Below are positions 1 to 11,519 of a stretch of DNA of 64,000 bases, in pieces. Position 1 is the first letter of the stretch. Each line of letters opens with the position of its first letter. Below the pieces are notes generated by a model. The model had not been told where the DNA came from and did no database searches. It saw nothing but the letters and a program-made list of their open reading frames with translations. Both the position numbers and the translations under genes were made by a program. The DNA comes from Hemibagrus wyckioides (taxonomy: Eukaryota; Chordata; Actinopteri; Siluriformes; Bagridae): contig NC_080722.1 of NCBI RefSeq assembly GCF_019097595.1, forward strand, positions 23,413,130 to 23,477,129, written 5' to 3'.

Positions 1-626
1 AGCCCGCCACTGAGTTTTCCACAGTATTATATTCATGATTTTTGGTTTTTGGCCTATTTACCTTGCAAAGACCTATTGCAAACAGTCACAAAAAATTGCA
101 ATGTTCTGAAAAAAATTTAGTTAATTAAATATTTCTTATTAAACTGCATTCTCTTCATTTGTATTCTATAAAATTGCAGCCTCTGTCCAAAAATTAAATG
201 CTTTATTTTATTGAATATGCTGTTTTTAATACACTTAAAATACACTGTTTTGCAGTAGTGCAGATCAGTAGGCAGAACAGATGTTTTCAATAGCTATAGA
301 TTTAAAATTTTAAATTTAGATTTAAATTAAAATCATATGTTGGTTCAACTCAATTAATTAAGACTTAAATGTAAAAGAGCTTAAATATTAAGTTGACATT
401 ACTGAAGTGACCCGGTAAGATGTTACATATTTTTAAGTAAAGAATGTTGAGTAAATATATATTTATCTACACATAACAAAGCTTTTCTTTTTAATTTAGC
501 ATAAAATTGCTTCAAGTTGAATTTACTAGTGCATGTATACTTTAAGTAAATCCAACACATCATTTTTACCAGTTTAGCTTATTGTAACAAAATACCGACA
601 TTTCTAACGAATGAATTTACTTCATG
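1..626. other. AT-rich upstream non-coding DNA
   Basis: No coding exon, RNA gene or recognisable transposon end is seen. The stretch is AT-rich and ends at the CTCF-like motif upstream of the prdm9-like gene. Confidence 0.5.
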
Positions 627-627
627 G

Positions 628-641
628 CCACTAGGTGGCAA
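628..641 (+). promoter_or_regulatory. CTCF-like motif upstream of prdm9-like gene
   Basis: CCACTAGGTGGCAA matches the vertebrate CTCF core (CCASYAGRKGGCRS) at all but the last position. It lies about 230 bp upstream of the predicted prdm9-like start codon. The match is seen; binding is inferred. Confidence 0.5.
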
Positions 642-859
642 TAAGCTCAGAAATCCGGTCTATACCGTCACTTGATAAAAAAAGAAGAATACTGACAACT
701 TCCTTGTTGAGGAACGCGCAGGATTAGCTAGCGAGCTGTCGTGGTAAAAAAAAAAATAAAATAAAAAAAAAAACGCAAAAAGAAGAAGGCTAACTACAAC
801 ATCCATCTCAAGTAACAAAAATATAGCTGATTTTATGCATACTATCAAACAGTTACAAC

Positions 860-3800
860 ATGACTGATAGTCCAGGTGAGTGGTGTATTTATATATCTAG
901 GTAACTAAAGGATAACAAACTGCGACTAAAGTCAGCTCGTTTAGCTACATAGCATTAAACTGTTCGCCTAGCCAGTCATTGCTCACTTTATATTATATAG
1001 CATTAAGGCCATTCTTAAGCGCTGAAATACCTAATACTATTTAAACTTAAATATGAATCGGATTAATCAGTAGACGTAGTCGTAACTCCGGGCACAGTTA
1101 GCTAGATAGCTATCGCTGCTAATGTAATTTAAGCGCGGAGTTCGGAGACGGTAGTGTACGTATCCCTAACCCCCCTAAATTAACCTCCTCACACCAGTCA
1201 GATCACTCACAGCTCGGGCAGGACCGACAGTAGACGAATTCTTTGGTTATATGTGTCTTTTATTGTTTGTGAATTGTTATGGCATTATATTAATAATTAC
1301 CCCCCAAAATATTGATTTTTATATTCTCAATAAAATTTCACCTAACGTTGATATTAGCTAATAAGCTAATGTTATCTCTTCATATTGTAAGTACCTAGTT
1401 AAGTAACCTGAACCAAAACATTTTAGTTAGCATTTGCTTACCTACTATAAACACACGATCAAATATTATTGCGTTATTAGCACTTTCGTTTCTTGCCAAA
1501 GCCGGCGTTCATGTAGCCTAAGATGATGAAGCCCAGGGCTGGCCTGCAGACCACCCCTTCGATACGGGCTAACGGCGGAGTGTCCACTCGGTTTTCTTCT
1601 TGTTCGCATTGTGTCGGCGTCGTTAAACTCGTGATTCAGTGCTAACACACTCCGGAGAGGTGGATCGGTGAAACGTTGTGCGCGAGATATACTACACTTT
1701 GATGTCTGTACTTGCGCGCGCAGAATCGCGGGCCGGTGCGGCCTTATGTCGCTCGTGTTTTTAATTTGCATAGTGGATCAGATCCGGATATTCCTGGGAT
1801 TTTATTTAAGACACTATTTGTATCCGTTTACCGATTACGAAAAGTTGAAAAAGTCTGTGTAGCAGTCATGTTTTGGTCGGCTGCTTAGTGAACTGCATTG
1901 TAATGAACAATCCCGCGCATGGCATGGGTTTGCTTTTTTGCAGGCGTTTAAAGGTTTTCGTAATCAAGCATGTTAAAAGAATCTACAAAAGAAACGTTCG
2001 ATCTAGCGACCTTAGTTTGTAAAGGGTGTTTTTGTTGCTATACCCTTTTCTGTTCACTGGAATGTTTTTGCCATGCTCCACCATTCAGGGTTAAGCCTAG
2101 TTTGTACTTAGAGTGCAACAGTGCGGACAGGGCGCTATTTTATTGGACAGTATGTTGCCCGCGAGAACATTTTATGCCACTGATATAATGATAACATAAT
2201 AGCATGATAAAGTACACCCTTTTGAAGTGCGATGAACATTCGATTAATACTTCTATTCAGACATTGGAATTAGAATGTCAGAAAATAACTCCATATTTAG
2301 AACACATTTATCATAAATAAATAAAACAAAAGACTCTCGGGTGCCTTTAACAAAACAAAAAGGAATTAATTCCTTAACCTATGTGACAGAAATATAGTCA
2401 TTCCTTTCTTAAGAGGCAATAAATATACTCCCAGTCCAGGTTCTCAATGGTTTGGACCTTGGACCTAAAAAGTGCAAAATAACATGTTAGCTACAATTTA
2501 TATGTAAGTAACACGAAGTGGAACAAAGTAACATGTTTGACATAGTCAGTTTCAGACTCCTAAATTTAGAGTCAGCTACAGTTTCTTCTTTGTCCTTTTT
2601 TCAGTAAAGTCGGGAGAAAATGTACTTAATAGTGTAAAACAAACACCTCAGATGCCCTATATTGTAGTTTGCACTAGGGAAAATATTGAACACCAGATTT
2701 ATAAATTAACAGTCCACAAGAGGGCGCAATAAATAAATATAAACCAAATGGCGCCCTCTTGTATTGATTGTTGCAAAGGACAAACCTGACTCCTGTTTTT
2801 TAAACGAAAGTGAATGTACTAAATTTTAACTTATGCTCTCAGGGCAGTTTCATTTTCGCACTGTTTTTAGTCGTCTTATGAAAATATTGTTTAAATTGAC
2901 CCTCTAATAAAGCACTTCAGTTGTGTGTTTATTTACTGTTTAGCTTCAGGTCACACAGCTTATGTGGCTCATTCCCTGATGTTATTGACTTTAAAACACT
3001 AACACAAATTGTTTTTTCTAACTTTTTCTTCTCTAAAAACATCATTAATGCATTGTTAGTATCTTTTTGTGTCTCTTTTCAGTATTTAAGGTCATCTTAA
3101 ATTTGAATATACAGGTTTTGCATTAGATGTGCATTTTAAATTCAAATATTTAAAGTTCTGATTTTTAATTTGACATCCATCGAGCAGATGAGACTGCAGA
3201 AGCAGCATGAATGACTAAAACATTTGGGACCTTAAATCTTATGTAAACACAATAGGCACATTTGTGGTCACCAAAAGTTTTGTCCATATATCGTACATAC
3301 AACGCAATGTGATATTGATTTAAGAATTCTATTATAAATCTTTAACTAAAACAATCTACTCATGAAATATTACAGTATAATGGAACATATTAAGAAGTAT
3401 ATGCTTTCAATGACCAATTTTGTGCTATGTGTGCCAGTCCACTTGACTAATGAAATTGTAAACTGTTGGAGCTCAGTATGGCAGTGTTTAGATCAGGTGA
3501 TTATTACAATCCCCCGATGCCTCTAAATTTGCATCATGTTAATGAACTTTGCTCCAGCCTGTATGCATTGCATGGAAATAAAAAGTTTAAATGAAAGTTA
3601 AAAAGCTTTATTAAAAAAAAGAAACGTTCCATATTATGCATTTTTTGCATTGTCATTGGTGTTCAAATGACATGGCTTTGTCTTTTAATATCTATTATGT
3701 GCATTACTTTAAAACATGTAAATAAATAAATTGTGTCTTGTCAGCATTGCCATCAGGTGAAGACCAGAATTTAGAAATACAGGGTTCTGTGACTGTTTGC

Positions 3801-6800
3801 AATATAGAAGCCGAGAGCCAAGAAGAAAATGCCTTTGATGACAAGCATTTCTGTGAGTTCTCTCTCCATTATTTCCACCACATATGCATTTGGGTCTACA
3901 GCTGTTAACTTACTCATCACTAGATTGTTCACTTCCATTGTGGTGTTCCTTCCCTAACATTCATTTCTCTTACAGACTGTGAAACCTGCCATAAACTGTA
4001 TTTAGATCAGTGTGATGTTCATGGTCCACCGTTGTTCACCTATGACTCTCCCACACCCATGGGAGTTCCTCAGAGGGCTCTTCTCTCTCTTCCTCAAGGC
4101 TTAGTCATAGGTAGATCAACAACTCCTGGGGCTGGACTAGGTGTGTTTAACCAGGGACAAGTTGTACCACTTGGAATGCATTTTGGGCCTCTTGATGGAG
4201 AGGTCACTAGCACAGAAAAGGCACTAGAAAGTGCTTATTCATGGATGGTAAGCAGGGTGGTGGCTTGGAGGAGTTATTATGAAAATCCTTACAGTTTTTG
4301 GCACCAGTTGTTGAAGAGGTTACAAATATTATACTAGAAAAAATTTCTTAATTTTTTCAGATATACAGAGGGAGTGACCAATGTGATTACATTGATACAG
4401 AGAGGGATACTCATTCTAATTGGATGAGGTAAGTCATTTTTCAATTTCCTGCCTGCACACAGGTTTCATCAACCTATACACTGGAAGTGCAATAAACATA
4501 GTGTATTCACATTAATGTTACTGGACTCATGATACCACAAAGTAAATACACATACATCAATTAGTTTAATATATTATTAGTAATATATTAGTAAATATTA
4601 TAAAAAATTAGTAATATATTTATTTATGTATTATTGAGTTTTATTGTAGGGGTTAAGTACTATTTTTTTTGTAAAAGTTGTAGAATTTACTCTCATTTAA
4701 TCTTTTAATAGTTCTTTATAGAGATTTTTTTTTCTTCAGCACTTTTCCATCATTACTCATCTTTTAATACTCTGTCCTATTATGTTTTAGCATGCTATAT
4801 TTGTATATATTTATATAACCTTCAGAAACATTTTTAACTTTATTACTTTTTTTATTCAGTGAATTTTCTGATCCTCCATGGTAATAGATCTATAGAGTAT
4901 ATATATCTATAGAGATTATATATAGATTCTGTTCTTCAGCTTATCCCACAGGTGGGTCAGGGTTTGGCCATGTAAAAAAGCCTGATTCTGCTTTTTAAAG
5001 TTACCGTATTAAGCAAACATCTGGCCCTTCTACTCCTGTTTGTGCTTAGATAAAGAAAATGCTCTTTTCTGGCATTCTATTCAATTAGTTTTTGTTGTTG
5101 GTTTGGAAGTGGCATCTAGTAATAGATCTGGATATTTAGTGACCCCGGAATGTTACTGTCTTCTGGAAATCCTGGATCCATAAAATAGCATGTCTGCAAA
5201 GTTATAGTCATCTGTTAAACTTGGTTTTAAAAAAAGTTAATAAATGTGTTAGGGTTGAGTTTAATTGTTTTTTTTTTCTTAAACTTCTTTTAATGAGGCT
5301 GTTTTTATTTTCTTGGAATAGGCTTACTTTATATTATTCATATCTTCAGATTACGCCACATTTTTGCATAGCATTTTTCATCTATTATTACCAAAATGTG
5401 CAGACTTGTTTGTCCAGCACATCCCACTGAAGCTCGATCAGTCTGTGATCTGGGGAATGTGGAGGATTATGACAACAACTTTGAGGTCATGTTCTTCAGA
5501 CCATTCCAGAACAAGTTTTGCAGTGGGTGTATTCCCTTTTCCTCTTCCCCCTAATACAATTTACCCATCTTCTAATGGCTACTTCCAGCATGATGATGCA
5601 CCATGTAAAAAGGAGTCTAGGAGTTCAGCGTTCTTTCGAGGTCTTTTTGTCAGTGGATCTGAAACCAGTAGAAAACCTTTGAGATGTCATAGAATGGGAG
5701 ATTATTTTCCTTATTATTTCCTTTTTCCTTGATCCTCCTACTAATTTTATGTTCTAATTTGTTGCTTATATTGGCATTTTAAAGTAGTGGTGTTATTTGT
5801 TATGTTATTAATAAATATGTTGAATAAGTAAAGCAAAAATTGTATTGTAAGGTATTTCTGTCTTTCTAAGTGGCCTGCCAACTGTTTGGATGGTATCCCT
5901 TTACTTCATCAAAAAACCTTAGTCACTGTCTATATCTTGATGGGCAGTTATATGCCTAAGCAGTAGCAGCTGCTGGCGATGTTATATGAGAGGCTTAAAT
6001 TTAATATCTATCAATATCCTGACGGTGAAATTCGTAATGTTGAGCAATGCATTACATCGTCATCATTAGGACCTAACATTTTGATGTTTTTAAATAATTA
6101 ATAATGATCATCAATTCTGACCTCTCGCATTTGGTCTTCTCAAATTGCTATGCCATTTTGTTTGCATTTAGTTGCTGAAATATTTCTATTTCTTCACTGT
6201 TTGTAACTTTTAACTCCTAATTGGGAATCAGTTAACCTAGTATTTCATCTTCAAGTCAAGTAAAGAAGCTTTTATTGTCACCCTAATCATATGTAGCTGA
6301 TGCAGACTATGGTTTTACATAAAATAACAGTAGTGCTGTAATCATAAATGTGTATTGAATATTGAACTGTGTGTCAGTTTAGATCAGTCTAGTTATGTAT
6401 TGAGGTTAGGCATTGAGGAGTCTGATGGCTGGGGGGGGGTTATGTGTTGTCAGTCCTCACAATCCACAGTAGAGAATTGCGATTGGAGAGGATGCAGTTC
6501 CACAACCAGGCACTGATGCAGCTGCTCAGGATGTTTTCCATGCTCCCCCTTTAAAACATGGTCATGATGGGTGGTTGGAGATGGGCTTTCTTCAGCCTTC
6601 ATTGGTGAACTTGATGTATTTGAACTTTATTCACAACCCTGTGGGGCTCGAATGCTGTGGTGGTGCTGGAGATGCTGTTACCAATCCGGACTGACTGAGG
6701 TGTTCCAGTCAGGAAGTTCTGGATCCAGTTGGGAGGTGTTGAGGCCCAGCAGGCTCAGCTTCTCCATCAAGTCCTAAGGAATGATAATATTGAATGCTGA

Positions 6801-9800
6801 ACTAAAGTCTTTAAACAGCATTTGTGCATAAATGGAGGGTCGTAGTAATTTCATCATCCATGGAGCGGTTGGGATGACATTCAAACTGCACGGCATCCAG
6901 TGACTGTGGCAGTAGGGTTTTGATGTGCCTCGTGATGAGCCACTCTAAGCCCTTTATGACAATGGGGTTGAGTGCAATGGGATGATGGTCATTGTGGCAG
7001 GACACTGTAGACTTCTTGGGCACAGGGATGATTGTCATGGTCTTTAGCCATGTAGTAACAACATCTTTGCTCAGGAAAATATTGAAGATGTCAGTGAAGA
7101 CATCTGCTAGCGGTTTTGCACATTGCCTCAGAACTTTGCCAGTAATATTGTCTGGTTCAGCAGAGTTCTGTGGCTTAACTCTGCATAGAGGTCTCCTCAC
7201 GTCAGCTGTGGTTAGACAGAGCACCTGGTTGTTGGGAGGAGGAATGGCCTTCTTCACCTCCACATTGTTCTGCACCTCAAACTGAGCGTAAAAGTCGTTC
7301 AGTGCCTATGAAGGGAGGCATCATTGTCACAGGCAGGTGAAGTTGTCCCGTTGGTGATCGCCTGGATGCCCTGCCACATCTCGCTGCTGTCTTGGAAGTA
7401 ACTGAGCATGTGTGCCCTTTGCCTCTCTGATGGCTCGGGACAGTTTGGCCTTTGCTATTCTAAAGGCCATCTTGCCACCTGCTGTCTTGTCAGCCTCCCT
7501 GAATATGTGGCACTCAGTCCTGAAGGCCAGAGATACCTCCTGTGGGCCAGGTGTTCACCTGCTTCAGAACCGGTTTAGAACGTCTGACAAGCGGTCTGTA
7601 TGCTGGAATTAGCATAACAGAGATGTGGTTTGAGTAGCCTAGCTGGTGGTGGGGCTCTGGGTGGTAATACCCTGGGAATGTTTGTGTAAACAAGATTCAG
7701 CATGTTTGCCCCTCTCGTTGCAAAGTTCATATGCAGAATTTAGGGAGCACCGATTTGAGATTTGCATGGTTGAAATTTCCACTGATAATAAACGGTCAGG
7801 GTGAGTTCACAAAGGGCCTCCTTTACATTAGTTCTGGGGGGAATGTACACTCTTACAATAACAACAGTGATGAATTCCAGTGGCTTCCGTTTTCTTGTGC
7901 ACCGTTTCTGGTGTGCTCTCTCGTGGCCCATGGCATCAGGCCATGCCGAGGACTGGAGGCCTGGTCTCCACAGCAAGCCGAGATCACAAAGCTTCTCCAA
8001 CACCATCATGCATGATGGCTGTTGCATGATACTGTACTGTATGAGTGCCCGGCGGTCGTATACATGAATACTGCTTACTTTGGTGTCCATGTACCGTGAA
8101 AAGTTGAACAATTGTTGCTACCGTTGCGTAGCCATCTTGAAACGTAAATAATCATGTTTATAATAATATAAAGTACATTTTCAAATAATAATTTCCTTAA
8201 TACGGTAACTTTAACGGTAATACGGTAAAAAACAGGATCAGGCTTTTTTATATGGCCAAACCCTGACCCACCTGTGGGATAAGCTGAAGAACAGAATCTA
8301 TATATAATCTATATACTCTATAGATCTATTACCATGGAGGATCAGAAAATTCATTGAATAGGTTTTATATGATAGAACTTTTGTAGTTTTGTGAGGAATG
8401 TCAAATTATCCCATACCTCAAAATGGAAAATGGTACTTTCTGTAGATAAAACCTTTATAACACACAATTTATCTATTTGTACTCATGCAAAATATTTCCA
8501 GATCTGCCGTTCCTGTCAACATGATTTTTGATCAAATATTTGCTGAATAATGTGAAATGTTATGACATTATTTAGCCTTAAAAGGGCAGTTGACATTGAA
8601 ATTGTTACCCCAGTATTTGCAAAGTTCATAAATAAGTTGATATTTATGCATTTTTATGCAAAAAAAAAAATTAAGATTATTGTAGAATTTAATACAAGCA
8701 TGAGGATAAAAGCACCTCTAGAAATTCTTAATGTATAATTATCATAAGGTTCCCTGTTTTTGCAGGTATGTAGTTTGTTCACGGAGTGAGAATGAACAAA
8801 ACCTGGTGGCATTTCAGCAGGGTGGGCGCATCCTGTTCCGCTGCTGCCGCTCCATCTATCCCGGGCAAGAACTGAAAGTGTGGTATGCAGAGGATTATGC
8901 TCAAAGCCTCAGCACCACATGGGATAAAATCTGGGATAAGAAGTGCACACTATTAGGTAATCATCAGGGATTTCAGTATATACCATCTATGTATACACTT
9001 CTTGCTGGGTATTAGCAAATGATGCTCAAATGTAAATGGTTGAATAATGAAAACATTTTTAATAGCTTTATTCTTATTTTTTTAGGCAGAAACAGTGAAG
9101 AAGCCTCACAGCTTTGTCTGTGTCCCTACTGTCAGTACTCCTTCCCAGCAGCTTTTTACCTACACAGACATGTCAGGCGCTCACACCCAGATGAGTACCC
9201 ACACCTGCTGGAAACTCAAGCTCTTGAGGCTAGTGACCAGACCCCAGTTATGAATTTGGATCATTGTTTACTTGCATCTGATGCACCACCTCCATCTCAA
9301 ATGCAGGAATTGACAAAATCCTTACAGAGCCAATTTCCAGCTCTCAGTGGCCAGACAGAGCAGTTAAACCCAACTGATCCACCACATCCAAATAGCAGCA
9401 ATTTGATGAACAATACAGACCAGAGTAATGCCAGTGTTGTTGAGGTGTCAAGGAACAAATGTGGTGAATGTGGGAGAATATTTTTGCGGTCATGCCACTT
9501 AAAAAGACATCAACGCACAATTCACTCAAAAGAGAAGCCTTATTGCTGTAGCCATTGCAGAAAATGCTTTAGTCAGGCAACAGGGTTGAAGAGACACCAG
9601 CAGACGCACCAAGGTGAAAAAGAGAAAACAGGTACACAGCAAGTGGAAAAAGGGGATGCTGTCTATTCATGTACTAAATGCTCCTTTTCTTTCATAACCA
9701 AACTCAACCTCTACAGACATCTCAAAAGACATCACCATGGAGAATATCTGAAACTAGTTGAGAATGAATCTTTTAATGCTGAGTCAGCATTGCAACGTGA

Positions 9801-11019
9801 AAACTCATCAGACAAACATGATCCTCCTTATGAACCACCAGCCAAGCTTCGAAGATCATCTTTAAACACTAACAGGGCGGGGAATCAAAAGAGGAAAGTA
9901 CCAACGGGCCGTCCTCGAGGCAGACCACCGAAAATAAAAAAAAAACACATTCAGAAGCCAGTCAAAGACGCAGTTCAAGAGGAGAATCAGAACAAGTTTC
10001 CAGAGGCTGACCAGACTGCTACTGATGTTGAGAGTACAGCAGTTCCACAGTGGACTAATGCAGGGAGCAAACAGCCACAGGAAATGGCACAAGAGACCTC
10101 GCATGTTTGCGGTGAGTGCCTCAGAACCTTCAGCCACCTCCATCTTCTAAAAAGCCATGAATGCATTCAGCAGGGTGATGGACCTCATGGCTGCTCTCGC
10201 TGCGAACTCTATTTCAACAGACTGTGCAACCTGCGGCGACATGAACGCACCATTCATGCCAAAGAGAGGCCTTACTGCTGCACACTGTGCCTTAAGTCCT
10301 TCACCCAGTCATCTGGCCTGAAGCGCCATCAGGAAAGCCACTCGCGCCACAGAGCCCATCGCCAGAGCACAGCACTGGCCAATGCCACAATCTACCCCTG
10401 CAGCCACTGCCCCTTCTCCTTTACTGGTGAGCGTTACCTGTATAAACATATCCGTCGCCACCACCCAGAGATGACTACAAAGTACTTGAGCTTTAATGAG
10501 GGTGATATGCCTTCCAAGGAACATAGCTGCACTCAGTGCTCCAAGACGTTTCAGACAATTAGGGGTTTCAAGAACCATGCCTGTTTCAGACAAGGGGACC
10601 AGCTGTACCTGTGTCCAGACTGTGGTAAGGCCTTCAGCTGGTTCAACAGTTTAAAGCAGCACCAGCGCATTCACACAGGAGTGAAACCTTATGCATGCTC
10701 ACAGTGCGATAAGAGTTTTGTGCACTCAGGTCAACTGAATGTACATATGCGCACACACACTGGGGAGAAGCCATTTCTGTGTGCTGAGTGTGGTGAGAGC
10801 TTTAGGCAGTCAGGTGACCTGAGACGGCATGAGCAGAAGCATTCAGGTGTGCGGCCATGTCAGTGTCCTGATTGTGGAAAAAGTTTTAGTCGACCACAGA
10901 GTCTCAGGGCCCACCAGCAGCTTCACAAGGGCACAAAAATGTTCCCTTGCACGCAGTGTGGCAAAAGCTTTGCTCGCCGTTACCACCTTACACGTCATCA
11001 TCAGAAAATGCACTCTTGA
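860..11019 (+). CDS. prdm9: PRDM9-like PR/SET and zinc-finger protein, PRDM9-beta type
   Basis: Six exons join in frame into 862 codons: 860-875, 3745-3852, 3976-4247, 4361-4428, 8766-8956 and 9086-11019. The start ATG at 860 follows an in-frame TAG at 824; exon 1 has only five full codons, so another first exon is possible. Domains in order: zinc knuckle (C43, C46, C54, H57), PR/SET domain (about residues 60-200), one finger after it, then 13 more C2H2 or C2HC fingers to the C-terminus, with an AT-hook-like GRPRGRPPK at 493-501. PRDM9 proteins methylate H3K4 and H3K36 and, in the full form, place meiotic recombination hotspots. Here the tyrosines matching human Y276 and Y341 are L114 and F179; only Y357 (Y195) remains. 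No KRAB or SSXRD region is encoded. This fits the fish PRDM9-beta class, probably without normal methyltransferase activity. AATAAA at 11497 follows. Confidence 0.9.
1190..1900. other. CpG-richer segment in prdm9 intron 1, with an unassigned minus-strand frame
   Basis: This part of intron 1 is richer in G+C and CpG than its surroundings. On the minus strand, a frame from about 1640 down to a TAA near 1476 reads ...[18 protein letters not shown], which looks protein-like. It has no ATG of its own upstream and no clear splice acceptor. I do not recognise it. It could be a terminal exon of a divergent gene, an alternative promoter region, or chance. Confidence 0.2.
1970..3744. other. Rest of prdm9 intron 1
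   Basis: AT-rich intronic DNA without a convincing exon. The ORF at 1970-2188 has no family resemblance or splice context. The only notable structure is the inverted CTCF-like pair at 2714-2764. Confidence 0.5.
2714..2764. promoter_or_regulatory. Inverted pair of CTCF-like motifs
   Basis: ACAAGAGGGCGC at 2716-2727 is followed after 23 bases by its exact reverse complement at 2751-2762. With two more bases, the left arm reads CCACAAGAGGGCGC, one base from the CTCF core consensus. The pair faces inward within prdm9 intron 1. The 12-bp perfect inverted repeat is seen; protein binding is inferred. Confidence 0.4.
4855..5013 (+). repeat. Left terminal inverted repeat
   Basis: It matches the reverse complement of 8196-8358, from the terminal TTCAGTGAATTTT to the inner AAAGTTACCGTATTAAG. 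Confidence 0.75.
5405..5700. pseudogene. Tc1-like transposase fragments, rearranged
   Basis: The first part, read on the minus strand, resembles the region around [18 protein letters not shown] in fish Tc1 transposases. The second part, on the plus strand, encodes [15 protein letters not shown], the segment with the second catalytic Asp. Opposite orientations in one short stretch show rearranged or nested debris. Confidence 0.55.
6245..8110 (-). mobile_element. Non-LTR retrotransposon (LINE) remnant
   Basis: Minus-strand frames encode a degraded reverse transcriptase N-terminal region (6811-7275: [14 protein letters not shown] stretch, [24 protein letters not shown] end). Upstream, near 7780-7900, is a fragment resembling an endonuclease (VIVRVYIPP). 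The + strand sequence at about 6250, AGTCAAGTCAAGTAAAGAAG followed by TTTTATTGTCA, resembles the 3' end of widespread fish LINEs. I take it as a jockey/L2-like LINE; the exact clade is uncertain. Frameshifts and stops make it inactive. Confidence 0.65.
8196..8358 (-). repeat. Right terminal inverted repeat
   Basis: Reverse complement of 4855-5013 with small indels, including a partial repetition of TACGGTAA near the inner edge. Confidence 0.75.
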
Positions 11020-11496
11020 TTACGTTAGCCAAAACCATGACTCTTCTGAGTCCATTTATTCATTCACAAATGTAATTTCTGTTATGACTAAGTTTTCTAT
11101 TCTATTCTACATGGTTCCTTTTTAAATTCAGCATGTAGCCACATGGACATGCTAATGAAATGCCTATTAATTTCTGCATTTAATGGTTTGACTGGACTGG
11201 AATGGAAAGGCCCAATGGTTGTGTTGTCTAGTACATAAAGGGAAAATGACAAATGTTGGCGCAAACTGAAACATCATTCAGAGAATGACTGATGTTAATG
11301 ATAGCTAGCAATACATCTGATGGGTAACATGATTGCAAATGTGCAAAAGCTACACACACATTTACTACATGAAAGTTTGTTCACTTAGCATATTGAGCCT
11401 AGAGTATATTTTACATACTTTATGTCTAAAATAATAGTATTAGATCCTGGGCAAGTTATCTATCTCACCAGATGTTCCAGCTCTGAAAAGAAATTA

Positions 11497-11502
11497 AATA
11501 AA
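11497..11502 (+). terminator. Candidate poly(A) signal of prdm9-like gene
   Basis: AATAAA lies about 480 bp after the stop codon. Further AATAAA copies occur downstream, near 11555 and 11625, so the true cleavage site is uncertain. Confidence 0.4.
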
Positions 11503-11519
11503 GCCTTAAAGATGAAAAT

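Larger units (their letters stand above)
4855..8358. mobile_element. TA-flanked ~3.5-kb element with ~160-bp terminal inverted repeats
   Basis: The left end (4855-5013) and right end (8196-8358) are long, nearly matching inverted repeats. Both termini begin TTCA(G/A)TGAATTTTCTGATC when read inward, and both are flanked by TA (4853-4854 and 8359-8360). The right arm has about a dozen extra bases near its inner edge. The interior carries a Tc1-like fragment near 5405-5700 and a minus-strand LINE remnant at about 6245-8110, so later insertions nest inside. No intact transposase frame is seen. The unit fills most of prdm9 intron 4. TA target duplication suggests the Tc1/mariner-IS630 group, but the family is not identified. 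Confidence 0.7.

Noticed and set aside
660..848. 62-aa minus-strand ORF upstream of prdm9
   Set aside because: Low-complexity F/L-rich translation of an A-rich stretch in the likely promoter or 5' UTR.
6571..7285. Plus-strand ORFs in prdm9 intron 4
   Set aside because: Antisense of the LINE remnant; the minus frame is the one with reverse-transcriptase similarity.
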